64,000 nt of DNA from Amoebophrya sp. A120. Its lineage: Eukaryota; Sar; Dinophyceae; Syndiniales; Amoebophryaceae. The stretch's first letter is position 1; each line of letters starts with the position of its first letter. Both the position numbers and the translations under genes were made by a program. Location: positions 8,817,642 through 8,881,641 of the forward strand of contig CAJINV010000001.1 in the NCBI GenBank assembly GCA_905178155.1. Direction: 5' to 3'. Under the pieces are notes generated by a model. That model saw nothing but the letters and a program-made list of their open reading frames with translations, searched no databases and was not told the origin of the DNA. Of this stretch, positions 24,943 through 35,395 are shown piece by piece.

Positions 24943-27365
24943 ATGTTGCACAGCCGAGCATCACTATTACTTCTGCTCGGGTCGCTGGCAAGCTCCGCGG
25001 CGGTCGCGAAAGCAAAAGCATCCAGAAGGGATGAAGATATTTTACACCACGACGCTCGCGACAACGCGGCAACTTTGTCCTCCGCTTCTTCCACTACATC
25101 CCAACCAGAGACCTCCACATCGCCAGTGCAGGACGCGGAAACACCACCAGCAGCAGAAGCCGTCGATGGTGAAGCTGGGACCCGGGCCAGCACATCCGAC
25201 GTCGAAATTCACGTCGAGCAGATGCATGAGAGCAACATAGAAGAAAACGAATGGCTTCTCAACAGTGGCAGCGACTATGAAGTAGATAACGAAATTTCTG
25301 CACATCAGGAGGTAAAGCGAGAACACGCTGCCACGAGTTGGGAGAGAGTCACCGCGAAAAATCAGAGTGAAGAGGAGCAAAGTAGTGTTGAAATGCTGCA
25401 AACAACTACCACCTCGACTTCTGAAGTCGTACCCTCAAGAAGTACAGAACCGAATCACGAGGACGGCGAGGCACCAGACGCAGCCCCAGCACCTGTTGCA
25501 GAAAAGAAGAATTTCCAAATTGACCCGTCGCAAACTGAATATCACGTATTAATCCATAGAGCTGAGTACCTAGCTACTGTTACCACAGCAAGCGTTCTTT
25601 TGACTACAATAAGCCACGAGTTTCGTTTCTAGAAGTACTGTGACCCCCGCGCCCGACGTACTTAGTTTAGGACGAGTCGGAGCCCTGCTTTTCAACCCAC
25701 AATTTGCTTTCACTTCAGGTTTGCCGACTGTTTTGCGAGCGACCTGTTCAGTATGCCTCTGTGGAGCGGTTTTGCGACGAAGTCGTGAACGGGGAGATCG
25801 TCAACATGATGCCGATGAATGAACACGTGCACCTACTGAAGACGCTCCAGGAACTCGGCCTCGATTTGCAGGAGCTGGGTCCGCAACTGCGTCGCAAGAC
25901 ACTGGGGCTTTTCTACGTCAGGCGAAGATACCACGACCGAGAAACGGGCAAGGTACGCCAGATGAAAGGCTGTTGCGTGATCGCGGTCGTTCATGTGTCT
26001 GTTTATGGGGTTGCTTTCGTTTCAAGTTTGTTACCTCTAGAAAATCAAAAATACAAACCAACAACGATTCATCATCATGTTGGCATTTTTAACAGGTGAC
26101 TGAAGGGGACACTTTCGAGCTCGTTGAATTTCACGAGCGCCCGAAAGGCTACAAGCGTGAGCGCCAGAACGAGACGGCGCTGAAACAGTTTTTGCGACCG
26201 TATGTGGAGCAAATCCGGGAATTTCTCGCGGACCTGGGGGTATTCCGGGGAATGGAGCAGACCAGAAGCGCGATCAATGCGGCTTCCGCCTTTGCAAAAG
26301 CCAAAGCAGCCAATTTTCTGGCTGCGAGCCACCTGGACGTGTACGCAAAGAGCGCATACCACGAACTGGCAAGAGTGTTCCCAGTGGATCATATTCTAGA
26401 TCTGGCAAAGACCTTCCGACGTGCTGGCGTTACGGATGAGGCAACAAGCAGAAATTATGCAGAAATTAAAGTAAATGAAGAGGAATTTGGTGCCAGTGGT
26501 GAATTAGCAGCGGAAGTACAATCGTCCTCTAGTGCGGCAGAACCCAGCAGCGCAAAAAGTGATGAACAAGAATCTTCGATATCTACATCTACTCTGACGA
26601 GCGCCGGTCAGCTGCACCAAAATGCAGAAGAAAAGGACTCCGAGTTGTCAACGACTCTAGAACCTTCGTCGTCCATGTCCGAGACCGAAACTTTTCAATC
26701 CGTTCTGTACGTCTTCAACGATTACTCGGACGACGAGCGCGCAGAGACGGCGCAGGAAGCACAGCACCAAAAAAGCCATGCTGCTTCTGAAGAGGACAAG
26801 GAGCACGAGCACCAGAGGAAAGATAAAACGCAGCCGCGCCAGGAGCTGCCCTCTATCTGTGCGGAGCAGTGCGTCGATTATCCGTTTTACCCGAAACACA
26901 ATCACATCACGTTCGAGGATATCAAGTGCAAAAGTGTCTGGGTCTGGATCTGGAAGGGTGTAACCTGTGATGCGCATTTCAGAACAAACAAAAATCTCTC
27001 ATGCATAGGTAGCAAAAGCTGCTCACTTTCTGTCACCAAAATGGGGGACTTGTCATGCGGGTTCGGTATTGCGGAAGCTTCCGGAAACCTGTGATGCTAG
27101 AGCTTCCATGCCAGACCTTCTGTGTCATGCAGAAACAGCATGACTCTTCCAGACCCAGACATTTTTGCATTTGATAGAGGACAGCGCCGCAAGCTTCGAA
27201 GAGTACACCGCGTCCCACTCGCTAAGCTCGGATCGAGAGGCGAATCTGGAGAAAAGATTGCTCGCGAACGAGTTTTGCAAAGGCAGCTTTCTACGGACTT
27301 GGGAGGAACAGATGTCGGATCCCACGACGTACATGATGATGTGGCTGCCATTCTTCTTCGCGTGA
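24943..27365 (+). CDS. secreted protein of unknown family, 614 aa
   Basis: Exons 24943-25545, 25719-25952, 26096-26919 and 27182-27365 join in phase 0 or by introner removal to 615 codons. The N-terminus (MLHSRASLLLLLGSLASSAA) is a clear signal peptide. Residues 25-200 are acidic, Ser/Thr-rich and probably disordered. A compact region from about residue 200 to 395 has alternating helix pattern (for example TLGLFYVRRRYHDRETGK and FLRPYVEQIREFLADLG). A second acidic, low-complexity stretch follows, then a short C-terminal segment ending in a hydrophobic YMMMWLPFFFA tail that might anchor it in a membrane. Introns 1 and 2 are GT-AG and the third is an introner with TSD GAGGA. I recognise no family; secretion or endomembrane targeting is the only supported inference. 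Confidence 0.75.
26920..27176 (+). mobile_element. introner-like element, family 1
   Basis: Starts TATCAAGTGCAAAAGTGTCT and ends CCCAGACATTTTTGCATTTG then ATA. A perfect TSD, GAGGA, lies at 26915-26919 and 27177-27181. Removal restores TTC GAG GAC AGC GCC. The body is very similar (roughly nine bases in ten by eye) to the copy at 41313-41562. Confidence 0.9.
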
Positions 27366-27954
27366 AGGTGATCAACTCATTATGGACTCACGACCGTACG
27401 CACTTGCGAACAATATCCTACGTTTTCAGAAAAGCAAACGAGAAAAGATTCAAAATTGTGTCACCCATGGTCAATGAATATCTTTCTTTGAATGTGTTTC
27501 ATCACGATGAATGAATCGGATTCGGAGCAGAAGCGTTTGCGTTAAGTAAATCGCACATAGCTCGTCCCAATGGCCACACCCATTGTTTGTTTCGTTTTCT
27601 TTGTCAGGAGTGTCGAAGTCGAAGAGGAAAGTAAAGAATAAAATCGCAAACAAGTTTGGTGAGAGCAGAGCGTTCTTGAAGAGTGACCCACCAGAGGACA
27701 ACCTTTACAAAGTTGTACAAAATGGGGCAGATGAGTTTTTCTTCGTTTTGTTGCTTTTCCTTTTTCCTTTTCACATTGATTCTCGGCGGTCACGAAGTAG
27801 ATGAGAGATGAAAATTTCCGGTTTCGAATTCGACATTTGCAAACACAGGTATAGCAGTTTGCGTTTCTCCATTCCGTTTTTTTCGAAGAAGTTTGAGCGG
27901 ACTGTTTCCAGTCTTTGATCTTCCTTCCCAGAGTTGTTGACTTGAACAGAAACC
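27366..27954. other. intergenic region
   Basis: The short region between the secreted unknown and the EF-hand gene. No coding, repeat or RNA feature is supported. Confidence 0.55.
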
Positions 27955-29799
27955 ATGCCTGGAAGTGTCTACTCGGAGCGATCAACATCTTCACGGTCGG
28001 CAGCCTCTACGGCTTATTCGATCCAGAAAGCCAGACCGGTGCGGAAGACCGCCAGACACGACATTGTCAATGGTAATCTACTGGTTGTGCCCACTTGGGG
28101 CTTGAAGATTGATCAACGCTGTCTACTTCATGTTGATGCATGCATCGTAAATTATTGTGGAAGCCGTAGCTACTTGCTACTTGGTCCGTGTAAACAAATC
28201 TCAGGTAGTGTCATTCATAACCCGTACACGCCGGAAGTGATGGCGGCGCTTCGCATAACGTATTTGAAAACGTCCCCACCCCATAGTTGTACTGCAAATC
28301 TGCATGCTAGGAATGTTTCTCATGCGGAGCCCCATAACAAGCATCTTCTAGTCGTGTTTCGGAAACGGAATCTGTCATGCTCCAATCAGCATGATATACG
28401 AGATCTGTTATGCTGTAGTTGAGCTACCTTAAACATAAACAGCACTACACTACGAGTCCAAATTTGTCATGCCAAACATTCATAATTTGGGGACTTGTCT
28501 AGCGGATTACCCCATCTTGACTATGGGGTGGGGACGTTTTTACATAGGATATCGCAGTCGCGGTGGTCCTACGTGGCTTCGCGGCCACGTTGAGCACATG
28601 TCGGGCGTGGACGCGTAAGTTGTTGTCTTCAGTGATGCTTAGTGCATTTTTTGATATGGATTTGAATTTGTTCTTCAGTCACCAGTTACTCGCATACCAT
28701 AAGATGCGTGCCAAGGGTTGAATTTGTTCTTGAGCGGCATAAAGGCAAAGCGCAATCGGAATCGTCGGGGTCGTATGTAAGTAGTTCCTTTTCTTCACAA
28801 AAAATCACTAACGCCAGATGAAACCAAAATCAAAACCAAAACGCAGTTTGGGCTATAATCACGGACTGTATGCGGCGGTGAAAAATCTGGGCAATTTCGA
28901 GGTAAATTTCAACCAGCTGTTCGGGCTCTCCGCAGCGGAAGCCGACCTAAACAAAACGTTGATCAACCGGCTCACGTTGGCGCTTGAGGCGGTGGCCGAA
29001 GATCGCCACGACGGGCAGGTAGTACAATCTAGAGCTTGTTGTCGGACGGGTGGCTTCACTGTTTGTGCTTTCCTGTTTGATTTTTTCTGCACGGGAGGTG
29101 AAAGAATACAAAAATGAAAATGATGTTATGTCTCAATCATCAATTGCATTCTGTGCATCACGGCCAGTAAGTATGGTCGAGGAGCTCGAGGTCGAGAGAA
29201 ACTCGCCCACAATAAAGGAGCCGTCAATAAATCACTGCCAGGGTCGCGCCCTCGACATGCGATTATTCACGGAAGCTTGCCACCAATGCGGGCTGGGTCA
29301 TTTGCGGCCGCAGACGATGAAGAAGATGTTTAGCCGCATCGACGCCTCGCAGGACGGCTGGATGAGCTTTCGCGAGTGGCTCGCCTTGCTGGACTCGGCG
29401 CACCCGAAGACCTCGAACCGGCCATCGGTGAACCTCGACGCCCAGCAGGAGACGAAACAACAGATGATGTCCAGCACGGTCGCGAACAGCACGGGGCGAA
29501 CGAATCTCGTGGGCCTAACTGGTGGAGCAGACCCGAGAGCGGTCTCGCCAAACTATTCCGAAATCGAAGATGACGAGGAGATCATCGAAGAGGAGGAGGC
29601 TGCGGTCGTGCAGGACAGCAAACAAATGACAGGTAGTACGGTGCTCGCATCCTCGGCGAAGCACCTGCAGCCGTCGCGGGCCTCGAGCAAAAGCACTGCT
29701 GCGAGCCTGCGGGAAACCAACGGGTCTTCGAAGCTATCGTCCTCGTCCTCCAGTCCGACCTACGACCACGCGCCGATCGTTGTAACCGCGCCGCAATGA
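27955..29799 (+). CDS. EF-hand protein, 389 aa
   Basis: Exons 27955-28072, 28205-28255, 28557-28614, 28704-28772, 28847-29018 and 29098-29799 join in phase to 390 codons. The best evidence for function is one EF-hand in the last exon, FSRIDASQDGWMSFREWL: Asp, Ser, Asp and the closing Glu occupy the calcium-binding positions, with flanking helices. An upstream helical stretch (LFTEACHQCGLGHLRPQTM) could be a degenerate partner hand. The N-terminal 120 residues are basic and Ser-rich. The C-terminus has an acidic run (DDEEIIEEEEAAV) and a Ser-rich tail. Calcium sensing is likely; the partner is unknown. One intron is a family 5 introner with TSD TCGCA, and the others are GT-AG. Confidence 0.8.
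28256..28551 (+). mobile_element. introner-like element, family 5
   Basis: Left end TAACGTATTTGAAAACGTCC followed by CCACCCCATAG; right end CTATGGGGTGGGGACGTTTT then tacataggata. A perfect TSD, TCGCA, lies at 28251-28255 and 28552-28556. Removal joins CTT CGC A to GT CGC GGT in phase. Confidence 0.85.
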
Positions 29800-30751
29800 A
29801 GATTTACGTTGCATATAGCTACAACATCATGTTTCCAAAATAAGTCTGCCGAAAATTTTGGTGTTTAGGTCATACGACCACGGTTTTTTTTGCTCGTCTT
29901 GCTATGATGTCGTTTCCTTGCAGGGCCTGTTTCGAGATAAGTAAAAATTCGTCGCTTTTTATTTATTACGACAAAAGTCTACTTACTTTTTTGGCCCTTT
30001 GCCGCTGTCGATGTACAATAAAGAAATCAAGTAAACAAACAAAATGGAAATCGACATCAATGCTCCTGGCTGGAAGGGCCGCAAGAAGAAATTGCTAAAA
30101 AATCCGACTCGAGATTTCATCGTTGGCGGTCTGGCACCAAGAAAAGGAAGCTCATGAGCACCATGATCATGCAGCATCCGATCGGCTGAACCTTTCGGAT
30201 TGGCTTTCTGTCTGCGCACGACCATGTTGTTGATGCTGCGCTCCACCTGCGGATTGATTGTATGCGATTGATTATCACCACAACCTCTTCCTGGCTTGAT
30301 CCAGCGGCTCTCGGTAAAAGAAATACTTTTTGGACTCGGTTTTTGCCGTCTCCCCTCTTGAGGGGAGATAAGTATTGCCGCCAGAATTCTGGTCGTGCAT
30401 CTTTTTGAGCGAAAAATTCTGAGAAGGAGTCCAATTAGTTCGTCAAAACTAGTAAAGTAAAGGCAATCGCATCACGTACATTGAGTCATATATCATTCAG
30501 TGAACATGTTGGCACAACAACATGCCCGGTAGTCTACTATATCGGCTTCATTTGCATTTTCTTTTTCAGTAATTATCATAATCATTCTTGAAGGCAGTAC
30601 AACTGCTACTAGTCCTTTTCCTTTATTACTTCTCTTTGACAAGCTCATCGCAAGTTCATCAGCTTGAACCGGTAAAAATTGTACTTGCAAAAATATTCAC
30701 CAATATCTAGCTTCAGATTCAGGTAAAGAAGTAAAAAAAACAAAGAAAAAG
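29800..30751. other. intergenic region
   Basis: A-rich in its first third and T/A-rich before the next gene. Apart from the 37-codon frame at 30044, nothing coding is supported. Confidence 0.5.
30044..30157 (+). CDS. possible small basic protein, 37 aa
   Basis: An ATG in a strong A-rich context (aacaaacaaaATGG) opens 37 codons rich in Lys and Arg (WKGRKKKLLKN) before TGA. It is unsupported by homology and could be a first exon with an unseen partner, or chance. Confidence 0.25.
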   Translation: MEIDINAPGWKGRKKKLLKNPTRDFIVGGLAPRKGSS

Positions 30752-33700
30752 ATGGCGTGTTGCATCTCCCCGGGCAAAGCCCGCAAAGCAGAAGGCGAAG
30801 CTGTGGTTCCGCCGGTAGAAAGTGGCGGGAGCGTGTGGGCGGACAAAATTTCCAAGGAGCCCTACTGCCAGCCCCACCTACTTACTGATGGTGTCGATGC
30901 AGAGAAGCTCGGGGCACAGTTGGGGAAGCTGGACAAAGGTTGGAATGCTAAAAATTGTGATATTTGTGCCGTTGGTGTTGATCTTTATTCAGGTCTTCTG
31001 AAATGAAGCACAAGCAGAAAAATGACCCTCGCCATCGGTGGAGGATGACAGAGACAATCAACGCTCGTGCAAGCGCAGCATTTGCATTCCGCCAATAGTG
31101 TCGTGGCAAAATTTCGTTGATTCTTTTTTTCCGAAAACTATCGAAGAACACCAGAAAGAAAATCAAATTTCAGGTATTCCCGGCGGTCTGGCGGGGTACA
31201 TCGAACGTTCGAAAAAGTTGTTACACGAAGTGAAGAACGACGTAAACCCTCTGGCCGACTACACAGTCAGCCAAGCGACCGGCGTTAACCTGAGCGGCGA
31301 CGCCGGTCCCGGTTCGTTGCAGTTCGAAGAGTACGAAAAGCTTGGGATGCAGAAACTTGGCAAGCTCGGCTTCGTCCTGGTGGCCGGCGGCCTCGGGGAG
31401 CGTCTCGGCTACCCCGGCATCAAAGTGGAGCTACCCGTTGAGATGGCCACCGAGCTCTGCTTTCTGAACTTGTATTGCAAGTACGTTCTAGCGGCGCAGG
31501 CATACGCGAACGAGGGAAAAGCAGTACACTGTTGTTGTGCTTTTTCTCTATGATCAATGAGCTTGGACCCCTACCGATTATGGTTCGCGCCGGTGTTAAG
31601 AACAAATGAAACAAGGAAACTACTACACATCAACATCAGGACAAGGACAAAGTCGTGCTTCCGCTCTGCATCATGACGTCCGGGGACACGCACGACAAGA
31701 CGGTTGCACTACTCGAAAAGAACGGCAACTTCGGGTTGGCTGCCGACCAGCTGTTTCTGATGCAGCAAGACAAAGTTCCCGCGTTTTCCGGCGAGAAGTG
31801 CGAGTTCGTTCTTATCCCCCAGAAAAAGACCGACAGGTCATATTTGTAATGCAAAAATAAATAGACAAAAATAAAAAATCTGTATTGCATGCCCTAAACA
31901 GGATGTTATGGCCTCGCCCATGACAGATTTTCCTGTGTATTTATTTTTGCATTACAAATATGACCTGTCGGTCTTTTTCTGTGGGATAGTTCTCTCGGAC
32001 AGCAAGGACGGTATCGAGACCAAGCCCCACGTATGCAATGCAAAAATGTCTGGGTCTGGAAGATTCTGAGACTTGTCATGCACGGCTTGCATGAGCCATG
32101 ATGTCTGTGATGCATGCCCTAGCGTCACAGGTTTTCTGAGGGATTCTTGATGCCTATGTCGCATGACAAGTGCCTTCTCCGCGTAGCAAAAATTAGAATC
32201 CTTTTGCTGCTTATGCAACACAAATTTTTTACACATCCAAACGCAGCATCACAAGTTGCATTCTTCCAGACCCAGACATTTTTGCATTCGATACCACGGG
32301 CACGGGGACGTCCACACTCTGATGTACATGAAGGGCATTGCCAAAAAGTGGCTGAAGGACCTGGGGCTGGAGTACGTACTGTTCTTCCAAGACACAAACC
32401 CGCTCGCCTTTCGCGCACTTGCCAGTTGTCTGGGCGTGTCGGTATTGGATGGTGATGCAGAATCTCGTGGTCTTCACGACGTTATTTTGTTTCATACTGT
32501 CAATTATCGCATCATGTGGTCCAAGATCAAGGAGATTTTCTTTATGATTATGACAATGTAAAACTATACTCAAACGCAGGTAAAAAATGAGTTTGCGATG
32601 AACTCGCTTGCTGTTCCGAGAAAAGCCGGGGAAGCGGCTGGTGCCATTGTGCAGCTGGTGCGCAAGCCTGGCGCGGCGGACACGGGCATGCCGGCAAATT
32701 TGGTGATCATATCAAATGCAAATATGTCTGGGTCTGGAAGATTGCCTGGTTTGTCATGCTTGTCTAACATGACTCGGAACTCTGTCATGCGTAGGTGCAA
32801 AAAGATCGATGTGTCTGTGATGCAAAAGCGCAGTCTGCCATGACATGCGGAATACGCTACACATAGCAGCTCAAAAACTTGTCATGCTTGGCCATGTATG
32901 ACAGTGCGCCCAGTATTCCCTAGCTTGCATCACAAGTTTCCAGACCCCCATTTTGCATTTGATAGATCAACGTAGAATACAACCTCCTGGGCGGGCTGCT
33001 CGCGGACCAGGGCGGCGACTCCGCCATCAACGAGGCCAACGACTCGGCCTACCCGGGTAACTGCAACATTCTGCTGTTCCAGCTTGAAAAATACGTGGCC
33101 GCGCTCGAGAACTCCCAGGGGGTGATGCCCGAGTTTGTCAACCCGAAGTTTCAGGACAAGGAAAAAACAAAATTCAAGCCCACCCGGCTGGAGTGCCTCA
33201 TGCAGGACTTCCCGCGGCTTTTCGCCGACGCAAAGGTCGGGTTTACCAAGTACGACCGGTGGCTGTGCTTCACGTGCGTGAAAAACAACTTGGAGGACGC
33301 CAAGAAGAAGTCCGCCGCGCTGCAGCCGCCAGACTGCTGCTTTTCCTGCGAGTCGGACATCTACTACTGCACCAACAAGTTGCTAATCCTTGCCGGGAGG
33401 CCAGCAACGGAAAAAGTGGACGTACAGGACGTGGAGGAAGAGGTAAGTAAGTAGATAGATGATTTGCTCTGGGCGCGTCTTGGTCGCTCTCGATTGCGAT
33501 TCGTGTGGTAAACGCTTCTTTACGCCTGTAGCTTCAATAGAAGATGCTGAACAAATTTGCTCGCTTTTCAAAAATTGGACGCAGTGACATAAAGTGCTAC
33601 TTTGCTCTTCTGTTAAAGGATAGTACTTGTTCCCAACACACCAGATGACCTCCATCAGCGAAAAAACGGAATTTCTCGGGATAGAAAAAAACCTTCCCCC

Positions 33701-34040
33701 GGTCGCGGTGTTACTGCCAAGCTTCGCGTTGAGTCTCGCACAGTTGCGCGAACGCCTGAACAACAAGCCACTCAAAATCGACGCGGGCGGAATGCTTGTG
33801 GTGGAGGGCAATGTGAAGTTTAACGGCTTCACATTGGAAGGCGCCGTGGACCTCCGGTCACCGCTCGGCGCTCCTGCCACCGAAATACCGGCGGATGCGG
33901 TGGCAACGAACGCATCGGCAAAACTGGTCGCTATGGAAGAAAAAGACATGGACACCGATGTGAAGAAAATACGGGGGTACAGCCTGCTCAAAAACGACGT
34001 CTGGGATTTGAAAACGCTGGTTGAAAAAACCGCAAAATGA
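30752..34040 (+). CDS. USP: UDP-sugar pyrophosphorylase, 633 aa
   Basis: Eight exons, 30752-30938, 31174-31520, 31646-31812, 31994-32031, 32299-32441, 32580-32709, 32970-33442 and 33624-34040, give exactly 634 codons, close to plant USPs. The nucleotide-binding loop [16 protein letters not shown] lies near residues 130-145, with the family's KVELPVE following. KPHGHGDVH, a signature strand, is rebuilt only when the introner at 32032 is removed. [10 protein letters not shown] and [15 protein letters not shown] are further recognisable blocks. The enzyme converts UTP plus a sugar 1-phosphate to the UDP-sugar and PPi (EC 2.7.7.64), feeding cytosolic glycan and polysaccharide synthesis. No targeting peptide is seen. 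Intron 2 (31521-31645) is GC-AG and three introns are introners with perfect TSDs. The N-terminal Cys-Cys (MACCISPG) might be lipidated. Confidence 0.93.
31813..31988 (+). mobile_element. introner-like element, family 2, intron-forming copy
   Basis: A 176-bp hairpin element, TATCCCCCAGAAAAAGACCG to cggtctttttctgtgggata. A perfect TSD, GTTCT, lies at 31808-31812 and 31989-31993. Removal restores GAG TTC GTT CTC TCG GAC of the pyrophosphorylase. It is identical to the copy at 18909 except for 5 nt. Confidence 0.93.
32032..32293 (+). mobile_element. introner-like element, family 1
   Basis: Starts TATGCAATGCAAAAATGTCT and ends CCCAGACATTTTTGCATTCG then ATA. A perfect TSD, CCACG, lies at 32027-32031 and 32294-32298. 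It interrupts the conserved KPHGHGDVH block, so the insertion is certainly removed from the mRNA. Its orientation is opposite to the copy at 36775. Confidence 0.93.
32710..32964 (+). mobile_element. introner-like element, family 1 (diverged subfamily)
   Basis: Starts TATCAAATGCAAATATGTCT and ends ccccattttgcatttgata. A perfect TSD, GATCA, lies at 32705-32709 and 32965-32969. Removal joins TTG GTG ATC A to AC GTA GAA. The body is most like the copy at 37715. Confidence 0.92.
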
Positions 34041-35395
34041 TCTACTCGCACCAGCGACCACCTGCTGAAATAGGAACTGGTTCTTGCGGTACTAGTCCTC
34101 ATGCCGCAATGGGCGCCGGGGGCAAAGCCTGTTTTGCTTCGGCCGAGCGGGATCGAAGACGTTTGCAGCAATTTTCCAAATCTTGTTCGCGGCAAGAGGG
34201 CACAGTATCCAAAAGGTCGAGCGCGTTTCACATTCTTGTAAAACCAAAGCAAAAACAAAAACAAGTGGCTCATATGCATTAACTTCAGATGCAGTTTTTA
34301 GTTTCATTGCGCAAGCACTATACACTTTTTCAAATCTTCCGAAAAGGACAAACAATGAGATGTCCACTGCAGTAGCAAACATTAACATTATCATTGATGT
34401 GAAAATCAAATTACCAACGAGTTTGGGAGCCTCATAAAATAGTGCAAAACAAGAGCAAATCTACGGCCTTGTCTTGCATTACAGCTGCAGCTGCTGACGA
34501 ACATGCGTTGTAATTGAGATACGGTCGTGATGGTAGCGTGTCGCTGAATGATCAAATGTAAATGATTTCGCGGCCGCACTCAGTCTACGACGTAATCGTA
34601 AATTAAGAAGAACAATAGTACACAGAGAGAAAGGATTCGACTGCAGCGTAAATGCAGAAAAGTCGACGACATCATCTGTGCGTGCGATCTGTGCCGATGA
34701 AGATCGAAGTTCGTTTACTTTGCGCAGTGTTCATCGAGCATTGGAACTAAGTTGCGGACCAAGGTCACCACGTGATGCACTGAGTCCATCATTCTACTGA
34801 TTCTGAATTGCAGCTGTGGCGTCGTAGCCGTGACTTCTTTTCGAAGTTTTTCTTTTTGCTGGGTGGGCGGGGCATCTTCATTTCCTTAGTTAGTTATACT
34901 TTTATTCGGAATATTCCGACGATCCAACACCAAAACACCCTTGTCGTGATTTGTCTTGTTTATTGTAAACAAAACAAAGAAGTCGAAAGAAACAAGTTGT
35001 AGCACCGTCGTCGTCGGGGAGTCGTTGAGTGATAGGGATTGACTGGGGATCATTTATCGTCGTCGAAAATAAATGCTGCGATCCATTGCCAAAAGAACCA
35101 TGTGTCGTGTTTCGAGATCGACGTACGAAGTTTTCGGACCTTTCTTTTGTCTTTTTCTGTCTTTCGTACATGAAAAAAACAGCCCCCGCTGAGAAACAAC
35201 TGATCATGGATACATATCAATTTTAGGAAACGCAGCAGGCTTGCGCTTGATGATCTTTTTTTGTTTAGATGTGAAGATGATACCTACTGGGGATTATAAC
35301 TGGGGTAAACAGAAAGCAGAATAATCAATGATATCGCGGCGAGAAATTGGACTTTTTTGACAGACTTTCATCTTACTGTGGATCTCGACGAAAAA
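34041..35395. other. intergenic region
   Basis: A 1.35-kb gap between the pyrophosphorylase and the SHIPPO gene. Several short frames have no support. No tandem or inverted repeat stands out. Confidence 0.55.
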
